DNA of 12,525 bases, from contig CAZMDJ010000030.1 of the NCBI GenBank assembly GCA_964565165.1, positions 1 to 12,525 on the forward strand. Direction: 5' to 3'. A program made the position numbers and the translations under genes. Each line of letters begins with the position of its first letter. The first letter of the stretch is position 1. This DNA is from ZLKRG08 sp964565165. GTDB taxonomy: Bacteria; Actinomycetota; Actinomycetes; Nanopelagicales; Nanopelagicaceae. This document shows, piece by piece, positions 1-7,068 of the stretch. The notes below the pieces were generated by a model. That model had not been told where the DNA came from. It ran no database searches and saw only the letters and a program-made list of their open reading frames with translations.

Positions 1-2372
1 TCTCATTGCCACGTTTTGATGTTGAAAATGAATTGGTCGAACGCGGTGTAAGTACACGTCAGATCGGTAACCATTTAGTTACCACTGTTTACGATTTGAT
101 TCTGGCGCAATACGGCGTAAAACGTGAAGGAATGCCAGGTTCTTGGCCAAGTAGCTATGAAGATGCAACTTCTGTAAATACACCTGCATGGCAAGAAGAG
201 ATCACTTCAGTAAGTAGCGATTCAGTAATTCGAATTGCACGTGAATTTGCGCAGAATGCAAAAGATTCTGGCGGCAGATCAATGATTACTTTAGGTGCCG
301 GCACTAATCACTGGTATCACTCAGACACTATCTATCGCGCAATTATTTCTTTAGTTCTATTAACAGGTTGCCAAGGAAAGAATGGTGGCGGTTGGGCGCA
401 CTATGTTGGCCAAGAGAAAGCTCGACCATTTACCGGTTGGGCGCAATTGGCATTCGGTGCAGATTGGTCACGTCCACCACGTCAGATGGCCGGAACATCA
501 TTCTGGTATTTAGCGACTGACCAATGGCGTTATGACTCATGGGGCGCTGATGAGTTAACTACTCCACTTACTTCGGGCGCATTTAAAGATACTGCGATGG
601 CAGATACTTTAGTTAAAGCAGTTCGTATGGGTTGGACACCAGCATTCCCAACATTTAATAAGAACCCACTAACAATTGTTGAAGAAGCTAAAGAGAAAGG
701 TAAAGATCCAAAAGAGTACGTTGTTGAAAGTTTGAAAGATGGATCTTTAGATTTCGCAGTTGCTGATCCTGATAATCCAGTTAACTTCCCACGCGTCTTA
801 ACTGTTTGGCGCGCAAATCTTCTGGGTTCATCTGGCAAAGGTAATGAATACTTCTTACATCACCTACTTGGCGTTGAAGGTTCACATAGCGGCCCAACCA
901 CTCCGGTTGAGAAGCGACCTAAAGAAGTTAAATGGGTTGATGAAGCTCCAACTGGAAAGTTAGATCTATTAGTTTCACTTGATTTCCGTATGACAAGTAC
1001 CGGACTCTTTTCAGATATCTTGTTGCCTGCTGCAACTTGGTATGAAAAGTACGATCTTTCATCAACGGATATGCATCCATTTATCCATGCATTTAATGCT
1101 GCAATCAACCCACCTTGGCAGGCACGTTCTGATTACGACGCCTTCCAGAGAATGGCGCAGGTTTTTAGCCGTTTAGCTGAAAAACACTTAGGAACTCAGA
1201 GCGATATCGTGGCAATCCCGCTGCAACATGACACTCCTACTGAGATTTCACAACCATTTGGAATTGTTAAAGATTGGAAACTTGGTGAATGCGATCCAAT
1301 TCCAGGTAAAACAATGCCGAATTTAGTGATGGTCGAACGCGATTATGCAGCGATTGCACAGAAGATGGCTGCGCTTGGACCTAACGTAGAAAACTTAGGA
1401 ACTGTTGTAAAAGGAATTACTTTAAAACAAGGAAAGAGCGTTGAGCATTTAAAGAAGATCAATGGTGTTGCAACAGAAGGTGTTGCAGCTGGTCGTCCAC
1501 TACTTCAAACTGCAGAACAAGCTTGCGAAACAATTCTTACTCTATCTGGCGTATCGAATGGCGAAATCGCAGTTGCAGGATTCCGCCAATTAGAGAAGCG
1601 CACCGGCCAACGAATGGCAGATTTAGCAGAAGATAATGAGGGCAAATTAATTACCTTTGCCGATACACAATCACGTCCGCAAGGCGTGATTACTTCATGG
1701 GAGTGGTCAGGAAGTGAACACGGCGGTCGTCGATACTCTCCGTTCACAATCAACGTGGAACGTTTGAAGCCTTGGCATACATTGACGGGGCGTCAACATT
1801 TCTTCCTGGATCACCAGTGGATGTCGGAGATTGGCGAACAGATGCCGATCTTCCGACCTCCATTGAATTTATCTGCGTTATCTAATTATCCAAAAGTTGG
1901 ACATCAAGATGAACTTGGTATTGCCGTTCGTTACTTAACTCCGCATTCAAAGTGGTCGATTCACTCTGAATACCAAGATAACTTCTTTATGTTGGCGCTT
2001 TCTCGTGGCGGACCAGACATCTGGATGTCGGTGCAAGATGCCGAAAAGATTGGCGTTAAAGATAATGATTGGATCGAAGCGGTAAATCGCAACGGTGTGG
2101 TCGTAGCTCGCGCAGTTGTTTCACACCGTATGCCAGAAGGTTTGGTCTATATGTATCACGCGAAAGATCGCACTATTGATGTTCCGCGATCAGAATCAAC
2201 CGGAAAGCGCGGCGGTATTCATAATTCATTAACCAGATTGCTCTTAAAACCATCGCATTTAATCGGTGGATATGCGCAATTCTCTTACGGATTTAATTAC
2301 TACGGCCCAACCGGAAATCAGCGTGATGAGATCACAGTCATTCGTCGCCGTTCACAGGAGGTTACTTACTAA
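1..2372 (+). CDS. narG: Respiratory nitrate reductase alpha subunit NarG (5'-truncated by window edge)
   Basis: Catalytic molybdenum (bis-MGD) subunit that reduces nitrate to nitrite in the NarGHI complex on the inner face of the membrane. The frame is open to the left edge (a Ser codon at 3-5 precedes the first possible start), so this is the C-terminal ~790 residues of a protein that is usually ~1200-1250 residues long. The N-terminal [4Fe-4S] FS0 site and the Asp ligand to Mo lie outside the window. Recognisable NarG segments include GAGTNHWYHSD, LLTGCQGKNGGGWAHYVGQ, a Trp-rich FGADWSRPPRQM stretch, LLPAATWYEKYDLSSTDMHP, and the C-terminal cofactor-binding domain with TGRQHFFLDHQWM and SIHSEYQDNFFMLALSRGG. 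The gene ends in TAA at 2370-2372, sharing its last A with the narH ATG. The following narH, narJ and narI confirm the respiratory type rather than the assimilatory one. Confidence 0.97.
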   Translation, partial: SLPRFDVENELVERGVSTRQIGNHLVTTVYDLILAQYGVKREGMPGSWPSSYEDATSVNTPAWQEEITSVSSDSVIRIAREFAQNAKDSGGRSMITLGAGTNHWYHSDTIYRAIISLVLLTGCQGKNGGGWAHYVGQEKARPFTGWAQLAFGADWSRPPRQMAGTSFWYLATDQWRYDSWGADELTTPLTSGAFKDTAMADTLVKAVRMGWTPAFPTFNKNPLTIVEEAKEKGKDPKEYVVESLKDGSLDFAVADPDNPVNFPRVLTVWRANLLGSSGKGNEYFLHHLLGVEGSHSGPTTPVEKRPKEVKWVDEAPTGKLDLLVSLDFRMTSTGLFSDILLPAATWYEKYDLSSTDMHPFIHAFNAAINPPWQARSDYDAFQRMAQVFSRLAEKHLGTQSDIVAIPLQHDTPTEISQPFGIVKDWKLGECDPIPGKTMPNLVMVERDYAAIAQKMAALGPNVENLGTVVKGITLKQGKSVEHLKKINGVATEGVAAGRPLLQTAEQACETILTLSGVSNGEIAVAGFRQLEKRTGQRMADLAEDNEGKLITFADTQSRPQGVITSWEWSGSEHGGRRYSPFTINVERLKPWHTLTGRQHFFLDHQWMSEIGEQMPIFRPPLNLSALSNYPKVGHQDELGIAVRYLTPHSKWSIHSEYQDNFFMLALSRGGPDIWMSVQDAEKIGVKDNDWIEAVNRNGVVVARAVVSHRMPEGLVYMYHAKDRTIDVPRSESTGKRGGIHNSLTRLLLKPSHLIGGYAQFSYGFNYYGPTGNQRDEITVIRRRSQEVTY
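2356..2361 (+). promoter_or_regulatory. Ribosome binding site of narH
   Basis: A perfect AGGAGG lies inside the last codons of narG, 10 nt before the narH ATG at 2372. It is the strongest Shine-Dalgarno sequence in the nar operon and supports the ATG at 2372 over the in-frame ATG at 2381. Confidence 0.75.
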
Positions 2373-3937
2373 TGAGAGTCATGGCCCAAATTGGAATGGT
2401 GATGAACCTTGATAAGTGCATTGGTTGCCACACCTGTTCTGTAACTTGCAAGCAGACATGGACCAATCGCCAAGGCGTTGAATATGTCTGGTTTAACAAT
2501 GTCGAAACTCGTCCAGGTGTTGGTTATCCACGTACCTATGAAAATCAAGATCAATGGCAAGGTGGCTGGGAACTTAAGAAGAATGGAAAGCTAAAGTTAA
2601 AGTCTGGTGGTCGCTTTGATCGTCTAACAAAAATCTTTAGCAATCCAAAGCTTCCTGGCCTTGATGATTACTACGAGCCATGGACATATGACTACGACAA
2701 TCTAATTAGCGCACCAACTTCTGATACTTCACCTGTTGCTCGTCCTAAATCGATGATCACTGGAAAAGATATGAAGATTGAATGGAGCGCAAACTGGGAT
2801 GATGATTTAGGTGGCACCTATGCAACCGGTCATGAAGACCCAATGCTTAAAGGAATTGAAGATCAAGTTAAATTTGAATTCGAAAAATCCTTTATGTTCT
2901 ACCTGCCACGTATCTGTGAACATTGCTTAAACCCAGCTTGCGTTGCATCCTGCCCATCAGGTGCGATGTACAAGCGAAGTGAAGATGGAATTGTTTTAGT
3001 CGATGGCGATAAGTGCCGCGGTTGGCGCATGTGCGTTACCGGTTGCCCTTATAAAAAGGTTTACTTCAATCACAAGAGCGGTAAAGCTGAGAAATGCACC
3101 ATGTGCTTTCCTCGTCTTGAAGTTGGCCAACCAACGGTATGTGCAGAAACATGCGTTGGTCGTCTTCGTTATATCGGGCTCTTCCTATATGACGCAGATA
3201 AGGTCTTAGCAGCGGCATCAGTTAAAGATGATAAAGATTTATACGAAGCGCAGCTTGATCTATTACTAGATCCAAATGACCCAGCAGTTATCGCTCAAGC
3301 GTTAAAAGATGGAATTGCTGAAGATTGGCTAGATGCAGCGAAAAAGTCCCCAGTTTATAAGTTGGCTAAAGAGTACAAAGTTGCTCTACCGCTACACCCT
3401 GAATATCGCACCATGCCGATGGTTTGGTATATCCCGCCTCTTTCGCCAATTGTCGATGCGTTAAAAAATAGCGGCAATGATGCGGAAGATAAGGGCAATC
3501 TATTTGCAGCAATCGACACCCTTCGTATACCTGCGCAGTACTTAGCAAATCTAATGTCAGCAGGCGATGTCGATGTGATCAATAACGTATTAAAGAAATT
3601 AGCAGCGATGCGTTCTTACATGCGAGATTTCAATTTAGGTAATGAATTCAACGATGCAATCCCAGCATCAGTTGGAATGAGTAGCGAAGATTTATATGAG
3701 ATGTATAAATTACTTGCTATCGCTAAATACCAAGATCGATATGTAATCCCTGCAGCTCATCAAGAGACAGCAGATCGATTAGAAGAGGCGATGTCATCTG
3801 GTTGCAGCGTTGATTTTGATGAGATTCCTGGAGGGCCAAATGCCGATCGCAAACCAGTTCCGATCGCACTTGAAACATTCCACATCACCAAGCGTCGTGC
3901 ATCGGTAGAGAAGCATGATGAGTTAGGGGAAATCTAA
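2372..3937 (+). CDS. narH: Respiratory nitrate reductase beta subunit NarH
   Basis: Iron-sulfur electron-transfer subunit (521 residues, normal length) that carries electrons from NarI heme b to NarG. All four cluster motifs are visible: C16/C19/C22/C26 in CIGCHTCSVTCKQTW, C182/C185/C190/C194 in CEHCLNPACVASC, C215-W218-C221/C225 in CRGWRMCVTGC, and C242/C245/C257/C261 in CTMCFPRLEVGQPTVC with the following AETC. The Trp in the third motif replaces a Cys, which in known NarH proteins makes that centre a [3Fe-4S] cluster. The spacing follows E. coli NarH almost residue for residue: the first motif has identical numbering and the rest are offset by 2, which supports the chosen start. The start overlaps the narG stop by 1 nt and the gene ends in a TAATG overlap with narJ. 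No missing residue was seen. Confidence 0.98.
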   Translation: MRVMAQIGMVMNLDKCIGCHTCSVTCKQTWTNRQGVEYVWFNNVETRPGVGYPRTYENQDQWQGGWELKKNGKLKLKSGGRFDRLTKIFSNPKLPGLDDYYEPWTYDYDNLISAPTSDTSPVARPKSMITGKDMKIEWSANWDDDLGGTYATGHEDPMLKGIEDQVKFEFEKSFMFYLPRICEHCLNPACVASCPSGAMYKRSEDGIVLVDGDKCRGWRMCVTGCPYKKVYFNHKSGKAEKCTMCFPRLEVGQPTVCAETCVGRLRYIGLFLYDADKVLAAASVKDDKDLYEAQLDLLLDPNDPAVIAQALKDGIAEDWLDAAKKSPVYKLAKEYKVALPLHPEYRTMPMVWYIPPLSPIVDALKNSGNDAEDKGNLFAAIDTLRIPAQYLANLMSAGDVDVINNVLKKLAAMRSYMRDFNLGNEFNDAIPASVGMSSEDLYEMYKLLAIAKYQDRYVIPAAHQETADRLEEAMSSGCSVDFDEIPGGPNADRKPVPIALETFHITKRRASVEKHDELGEI

Positions 3938-4539
3938 TGTTGGATCTAGAGACCCGCAGGCTCTTTGCTGCAGCATCGATTGCGCTTCGCTATCCAGAGC
4001 GCGACTGGTTACGTTCATTTGAAGATATCGAACGCGATTTAGACAAATTCTCACCAGAGACTAAAGAGGTGCTCTGGAATCTAATGAGCTTCTTCGGTTC
4101 TAAATCGCTTATGGAACTTCAAGAAGATTATGTTGCAACCTTTGATCGCAAACGTCGCGCTTGTTTATATATGTCTTATTACTTAAATGGAGATACTCGT
4201 AAGCGCGGTATGGCGCTACTTAATTTTAAACATATTTATGCGGCAGAAGGTTGGGAATCAATTAGTGAAGAGCTAGATGATTACCTTCCGATTTTGCTTG
4301 AATTTATTGCTGTTACGGCATCTCCACTTGGAATGAATTTACTGATCGAGCATAAGGCTGGGCTAACTCTTCTTGCTTATGCGCTACGCGATTTGAAATC
4401 TCCATATAAAGAACTTATCGAAGAGTTAAATAAGCGAATTCCTGGCGAGATGACTACGCAAACTCTGCAGTTAATTCAATCAGGTCCGCCAAAAGAAGAA
4501 GTTGGCCTTGAAGGCTATGGCCAGAAAGTTGGTGCGTAA
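3937..4539 (+). CDS. narJ: Nitrate reductase assembly chaperone NarJ
   Basis: System-specific cytoplasmic chaperone (200 residues) of the NarJ/TorD family. It binds apo-NarG and allows insertion of the molybdenum cofactor and FS0 cluster before membrane attachment; it is not part of the mature enzyme. The assignment rests on its position between narH and narI and on the helical, acidic family pattern: an N-terminal ALRYPERDW segment, the YVATFDRKRRACLYMSYYLNGDTRKRG core (quoted here as YVATFDRKRRACLYMSYY then LNGDTRKRG), and DDYLPILLEF. The ATG at 3937 shares its A with the narH stop. A moderate SD (AGGGGA, 3925-3930) precedes it. Its stop overlaps the narI ATG in the same TAATG arrangement. 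Confidence 0.95.
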   Translation: MLDLETRRLFAAASIALRYPERDWLRSFEDIERDLDKFSPETKEVLWNLMSFFGSKSLMELQEDYVATFDRKRRACLYMSYYLNGDTRKRGMALLNFKHIYAAEGWESISEELDDYLPILLEFIAVTASPLGMNLLIEHKAGLTLLAYALRDLKSPYKELIEELNKRIPGEMTTQTLQLIQSGPPKEEVGLEGYGQKVGA

Positions 4540-5270
4540 TGTTGGATGTCTTCTGGAATTCAGGTCCTTACATCGTGACGATGGTATTTATCGTCGGAAT
4601 GTTCTGGCGTTATAAATTCGATCGCTACGGTTGGACATCGCGTTCATCTCAGATTTATGAATCCCGTTTACTTCGTATCGGTTCACCACTTTTCCATGTC
4701 GGAATTTTGATGGCACTTGGAGGCCATGTGCTGGGTTTAGTAATCCCAGCATCTCTGACCGAAAAGTTAGGTATCAAAGAGCATACCTATCATGTTGTCG
4801 CGGTAGCGATGGGAACTGTTGCCGCAATAATGGTTACCGTTGGTATGGCGATTTTGATTTACCGCCGCCGCACAGTAGTCCGAGTATTTCAAGTTACGAC
4901 CAAGATGGATAAATTAATGTATCTAGTACTTGGTTCACTTGTCGCACTCGGCGTCTATAACACTATTGGCGTTAATTTATTAAATCTGCCTGGTAAATAT
5001 CCTGATGGATATAACTATCGCGAAACAGTTTCAGTCTGGTTTAGGTCCGTTGCCACATTTAACCCACGCGCAGATTTGATGAAAGAAGCGCCGCTTACCT
5101 TTCAACTACATGCACTTGCTGCGATGGCTTTAATTGCAATCATTCCAATTACGCGATTAGTACACATATTCTCTGCACCAGTTGGGTACTTATCTCGTCC
5201 ATATCTGGTCTATCGCAGCCGTACTGGTAGGAAAGCTCGTCGCGGTTGGGAGCCAACTAAAGTTCGTTGA
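4539..5270 (+). CDS. narI: Respiratory nitrate reductase gamma subunit NarI (cytochrome b)
   Basis: Membrane diheme cytochrome b (243 residues) that oxidises menaquinol and passes electrons to NarH, contributing to proton motive force. About five hydrophobic membrane segments are visible, near residues 8-24, 48-72, 84-108, 126-146 and 187-210. The four expected heme ligands are present: H53 and H63 (10 apart) in FHVGILMALGGH, and H191 and H209 (18 apart) near QLHALAAMAL and TRLVHIFSAP. This is the same spacing as in E. coli NarI (56/66 and 187/205). The C-terminus is basic and cytoplasmic (YRSRTGRKARR). The start overlaps the narJ stop (TAATG) and has no clear Shine-Dalgarno sequence, so translation may be coupled to narJ. 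Confidence 0.97.
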   Translation: MLDVFWNSGPYIVTMVFIVGMFWRYKFDRYGWTSRSSQIYESRLLRIGSPLFHVGILMALGGHVLGLVIPASLTEKLGIKEHTYHVVAVAMGTVAAIMVTVGMAILIYRRRTVVRVFQVTTKMDKLMYLVLGSLVALGVYNTIGVNLLNLPGKYPDGYNYRETVSVWFRSVATFNPRADLMKEAPLTFQLHALAAMALIAIIPITRLVHIFSAPVGYLSRPYLVYRSRTGRKARRGWEPTKVR

Positions 5271-5274
5271 TTGG

Positions 5275-5280
5275 TACCCT
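5275..5280 (+). promoter_or_regulatory. Possible -10 box for a leaderless kinase transcript
   Basis: TACCCT fits the actinobacterial TAnnnT -10 pattern and lies 7 nt before GTG 5288, the spacing expected if the mRNA begins at the start codon. No good -35 hexamer is seen at 16-18 nt, so this is weak. The alternative is read-through from narI. Confidence 0.3.
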
Positions 5281-5287
5281 AGTGATT

Positions 5288-5899
5288 GTGCCCATAAATG
5301 ACGAAGAGTTGCAGGCTCTACTTGTAGAAGAGCGCCAACGGATCGCTCGTGATCTTCATGATCTGGTGCTGCAACGGCTCTTTGCCACTGGAATCATGTT
5401 GGAAGGTGCGCTCCGTAAAGCTATCGTCGAAGATGTCCAATTAGCTTTAAAACAAGCGTTAATTGACCTAGATGAGACGGTTGGTCAAATTCGAAGCACG
5501 GTGCATTCACTCAACACCAACAAAGATTCCGTGCGACAGAAAATCATGCATGAAATCGAAGTGGCTCGAACCCATTGGGGCTATGTAATTGATTTCAATT
5601 TAAAAGGCCCAATCGACACATTCATGTCACCGCAGCTTGGCGACGATGTAATTGCCGTTACTGCAGAGCTGTTAAATAACGCTGGTCGCCATGCAAAGGC
5701 GAGCAAAGTGAAATATGAAGTGAAGGTAGAAGCTGGCCAACTAGAAATTAAAGTTGAAGATAATGGCGAAGGATTTAAGCCGATTAAATTTGGTAACGGG
5801 CTTTTAAATTTAAGCGATCGCGCCACTAAATATGGCGGCGAAGTTAAAGTTAATAATTTGGAGAGTGGTTTAAGAGTTACGTGGCAAGTCACTATTTGA
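5288..5899 (+). CDS. Sensor histidine kinase, DosS/NarX class, without input domain
   Basis: Soluble histidine kinase consisting only of a HisKA_3 dimerisation/phosphoacceptor domain and a HATPase_c domain. Numbered from GTG 5288 (203 residues), the phosphoacceptor is H24 in EERQRIARDLHDLVLQRLFA, very like mycobacterial DosS/DosT. The N-box is ELLNNAGRHA (~127-136), the G1 box VEDNGEGF (~156-163), and the G2 region FGNGLLNL follows. There is no membrane segment, GAF or PAS domain, and no cysteine anywhere. An in-frame TAA at 5258-5260 rules out an upstream sensor domain in this ORF. Possible starts are TTG 5267 (overlapping the narI stop by 4 nt), GTG 5282 and GTG 5288; I prefer 5288 because of the TAnnnT box 7 nt before it, but TTG 5267 with coupling to narI is possible. 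The partner is probably the convergent DosR-like regulator. The signal is unknown. Confidence 0.88.
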   Translation: MPINDEELQALLVEERQRIARDLHDLVLQRLFATGIMLEGALRKAIVEDVQLALKQALIDLDETVGQIRSTVHSLNTNKDSVRQKIMHEIEVARTHWGYVIDFNLKGPIDTFMSPQLGDDVIAVTAELLNNAGRHAKASKVKYEVKVEAGQLEIKVEDNGEGFKPIKFGNGLLNLSDRATKYGGEVKVNNLESGLRVTWQVTI

Positions 5900-6535
5900 A
5901 TCAGGGCGAAGTCCCACGCGAGTAGCAAGCGATGCTGCTTGAGCACGATTATCCAGACTTAGCTTGGCAAGTAGCGAACTTACGTAATTTTTTACAGTCT
6001 TCTCTGCGATAAACATCTGCTCCGAGATCTGCTTATTTGTTAAACCATCACCGATGTAGGTAATGATCTTTCGTTCTTGTTCGCTGAGAATTGAAATTTC
6101 CGCTGCCGGTGAACCAACTTTACGTAATCGTTCGCGCACGCGATCTGCGGCATGTTCATCTAAAATGCTCTGACCTTTTGCAACTTGATGAATCGAATTT
6201 AGAAGTAATTCACCATTGATATCTTTTAAGACATAACCACAAGCGCCAGCCAGAATCGCACCCAATAACGCTTCATCATCAGCATATGAGGTCAACATAA
6301 TTACTTTGATCTGCGAATTATGAGATTTGATTTCACGGCAAAGTTCTACACCGTTGCCATCAGGTAAACGCACATCTAGTATCGCAACATCAGGGCGATG
6401 GTTATTTATCGTATTAAAACCATCATAAACATTGCCCGCTTGGGCAATTACTTCTAGCTCTGGATCCGTATCGATTAAATCTTTTAAGCCACGCCTAACC
6501 AATTCATGGTCATCGACTATGGCTACCTTAATCAC
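5870..6535 (-). CDS. DosR/DevR-like (NarL-family) response regulator
   Basis: Two-component response regulator with an N-terminal receiver and a C-terminal LuxR-type helix-turn-helix. Numbered from GTG 6535, it has acidic residues in IVDDHE (D8, D9), phosphoacceptor D54 in ILDVRLPDGNG, T82 in MLTSY, K104 in GYVLKDI, and the recognition helix AEKTVKNYVS with K179, K182 and N183. As recalled, these are the same positions as in M. tuberculosis DosR, and the opening MIKVAIVDDHELVRRG matches DosR's MVKVFLVDDHEVVRRG. That supports the GTG at 6535 over the ATG at 6544, which would add three residues. Neither start has a Shine-Dalgarno sequence. The 3' end overlaps the convergent kinase by 30 bp. It probably controls the nar operon and other low-oxygen genes, but the target sites are not in this window. 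Orthology to DosR is likely, not proven. Confidence 0.93.
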   Translation of the reverse strand: MIKVAIVDDHELVRRGLKDLIDTDPELEVIAQAGNVYDGFNTINNHRPDVAILDVRLPDGNGVELCREIKSHNSQIKVIMLTSYADDEALLGAILAGACGYVLKDINGELLLNSIHQVAKGQSILDEHAADRVRERLRKVGSPAAEISILSEQERKIITYIGDGLTNKQISEQMFIAEKTVKNYVSSLLAKLSLDNRAQAASLATRVGLRPDSNSDLPRNS

Positions 6536-6542
6536 GCTCGGC

Positions 6543-6570
6543 ATTTTACTTGCAGATTTTCATCTGCCAA
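6543..6570 (-). promoter_or_regulatory. Putative promoter of the DosR-like regulator (leaderless)
   Basis: On the - strand, TTGGCA (6565-6570) is followed after 16 nt by TAAAAT (6543-6548) and after a further 7 nt by GTG 6535. The -35 hexamer is identical to that proposed for glnR. The arrangement explains the absence of a ribosome binding site if the mRNA starts at the GTG. Confidence 0.5.
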
Positions 6571-6572
6571 GT
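6548..6572 (-). repeat. Inverted repeat GCAGAT-N4-ATCTGC before the DosR-like gene
   Basis: A perfect 6+6 bp inverted repeat (6552-6567) extends to ten pairs with one bulged base (6548-6572). Read on the - strand it would make a hairpin with a GAAA loop. It overlaps the -35 arm and fills the -35/-10 spacer of the putative regulator promoter, so it may be an operator. If transcribed from DUF4395 it would be a hairpin 12 nt after that stop codon, but no T-tract follows. Confidence 0.6.
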
Positions 6573-6580
6573 GCATAGAT

Positions 6581-7021
6581 TTATTTAGTGCGTAAACGTG
6601 CAATTCGTAGGTAGATCTCGCATCCAAGGCAGAAATTAAAGGCGGCATTTAAGAATGCTGCCGCTAGCGCAAAGCTAACTGCCACTGTCGCAAGGGCTGG
6701 TGCAAAAATCAGTCCGATGATTGCAACCACGGTGAAACCAAAACCTACGCGCTGTGCGAACTGTGGTGGACGGCAATCTTCTTTAATTGGCTCTGATGTT
6801 AATCGTGGCTTCACCAAGCTCTTAAAGAGAATCGCATAAGGGGTGTGTTGTGGTCCCTTAAATGCACCAATTGCAAAGACTGCTGCTTGGAAAATAATTA
6901 ACCAAGCATTGTGAGTTGCAAGTGCAGTACCTAAAACAATTGTTGTAAGTAGCGCAGAGAAACGTGGTCCGCGCGCATCAATAAGTTCTACATCCGGAGT
7001 TGTTTCGTAAATTAGTGACAT
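6581..7021 (-). CDS. DUF4395 family membrane protein
   Basis: Small integral membrane protein (146 residues) of the DUF4395 family, common in Actinobacteria and of unknown biochemical role. Hydrophobic stretches lie near residues 21-36, 39-54, 92-108 and 109-130. The family signature RPPQFAQRVGFGF (84-96) is present, as is a C-terminal FNFCLGCEIY with a CxxC pair at C131 and C134. The protein starts at ATG 7021 (CAT on the + strand at 7019-7021), 6 nt after a TAATAT box. A membrane-anchored thioredoxin is encoded on the other side of glnR. As I recall, the two families often occur together, so a shared thiol-redox function is a reasonable guess. It lies between glnR and the DosR-like gene on the same strand. 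Confidence 0.85.
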   Translation of the reverse strand: MSLIYETTPDVELIDARGPRFSALLTTIVLGTALATHNAWLIIFQAAVFAIGAFKGPQHTPYAILFKSLVKPRLTSEPIKEDCRPPQFAQRVGFGFTVVAIIGLIFAPALATVAVSFALAAAFLNAAFNFCLGCEIYLRIARLRTK

Positions 7022-7027
7022 GGCGGG

Positions 7028-7033
7028 ATATTA
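7028..7033 (-). promoter_or_regulatory. Putative -10 box of DUF4395 gene (leaderless)
   Basis: TAATAT on the - strand lies 6 nt before ATG 7021, with no Shine-Dalgarno sequence between, as expected for leaderless transcription. No convincing -35 hexamer was found. The position where it would lie is covered by the palindrome at 7053-7062. Confidence 0.45.
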
Positions 7034-7045
7034 AAGAAATCCCAA

Positions 7046-7067
7046 AAATACTTCTCGCGAGATATTT
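7046..7067 (-). repeat. Palindrome TCTCGCGAGA in the glnR-DUF4395 gap
   Basis: A perfect 10-bp palindrome, TCTCGCGAGA (7053-7062), is flanked by AAATA (7046-7050) and TATTT (7063-7067), which also pair across a 2-nt bulge. It starts 2 nt after the glnR stop codon and is centred about 36 bp before the DUF4395 start. It could be a regulator binding site at the -35 position or a weak terminator hairpin for glnR (a run of five T follows one arm). Confidence 0.55.
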
Positions 7068-7068
7068 G

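Noticed and set aside
66..83. GGTAAC-N6-GTTACC inverted repeat resembling a GlnR box (GTnAC-n6 spacing)
   Set aside because: It lies inside narG coding sequence, far from any start, and fits the codons for ordinary residues there. A single half-matching intragenic site is expected by chance.
3355..3582. - strand open frames inside narH
   Set aside because: Shadow frames of the conserved narH coding sequence, without initiation signals.
5904..5915. GGGCGAAGTCCC resembling half of a mycobacterial DosR box
   Set aside because: It is within the regulator's own C-terminal codons, matches only one arm, and has no promoter nearby. No good DosR box was found anywhere in the window.
5926..5941. CAAGC-N6-GCTTG hairpin just after the kinase stop as a terminator for the nar operon
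   Set aside because: Only five base pairs, no T-tract, and inside the regulator coding region. Not enough to call.
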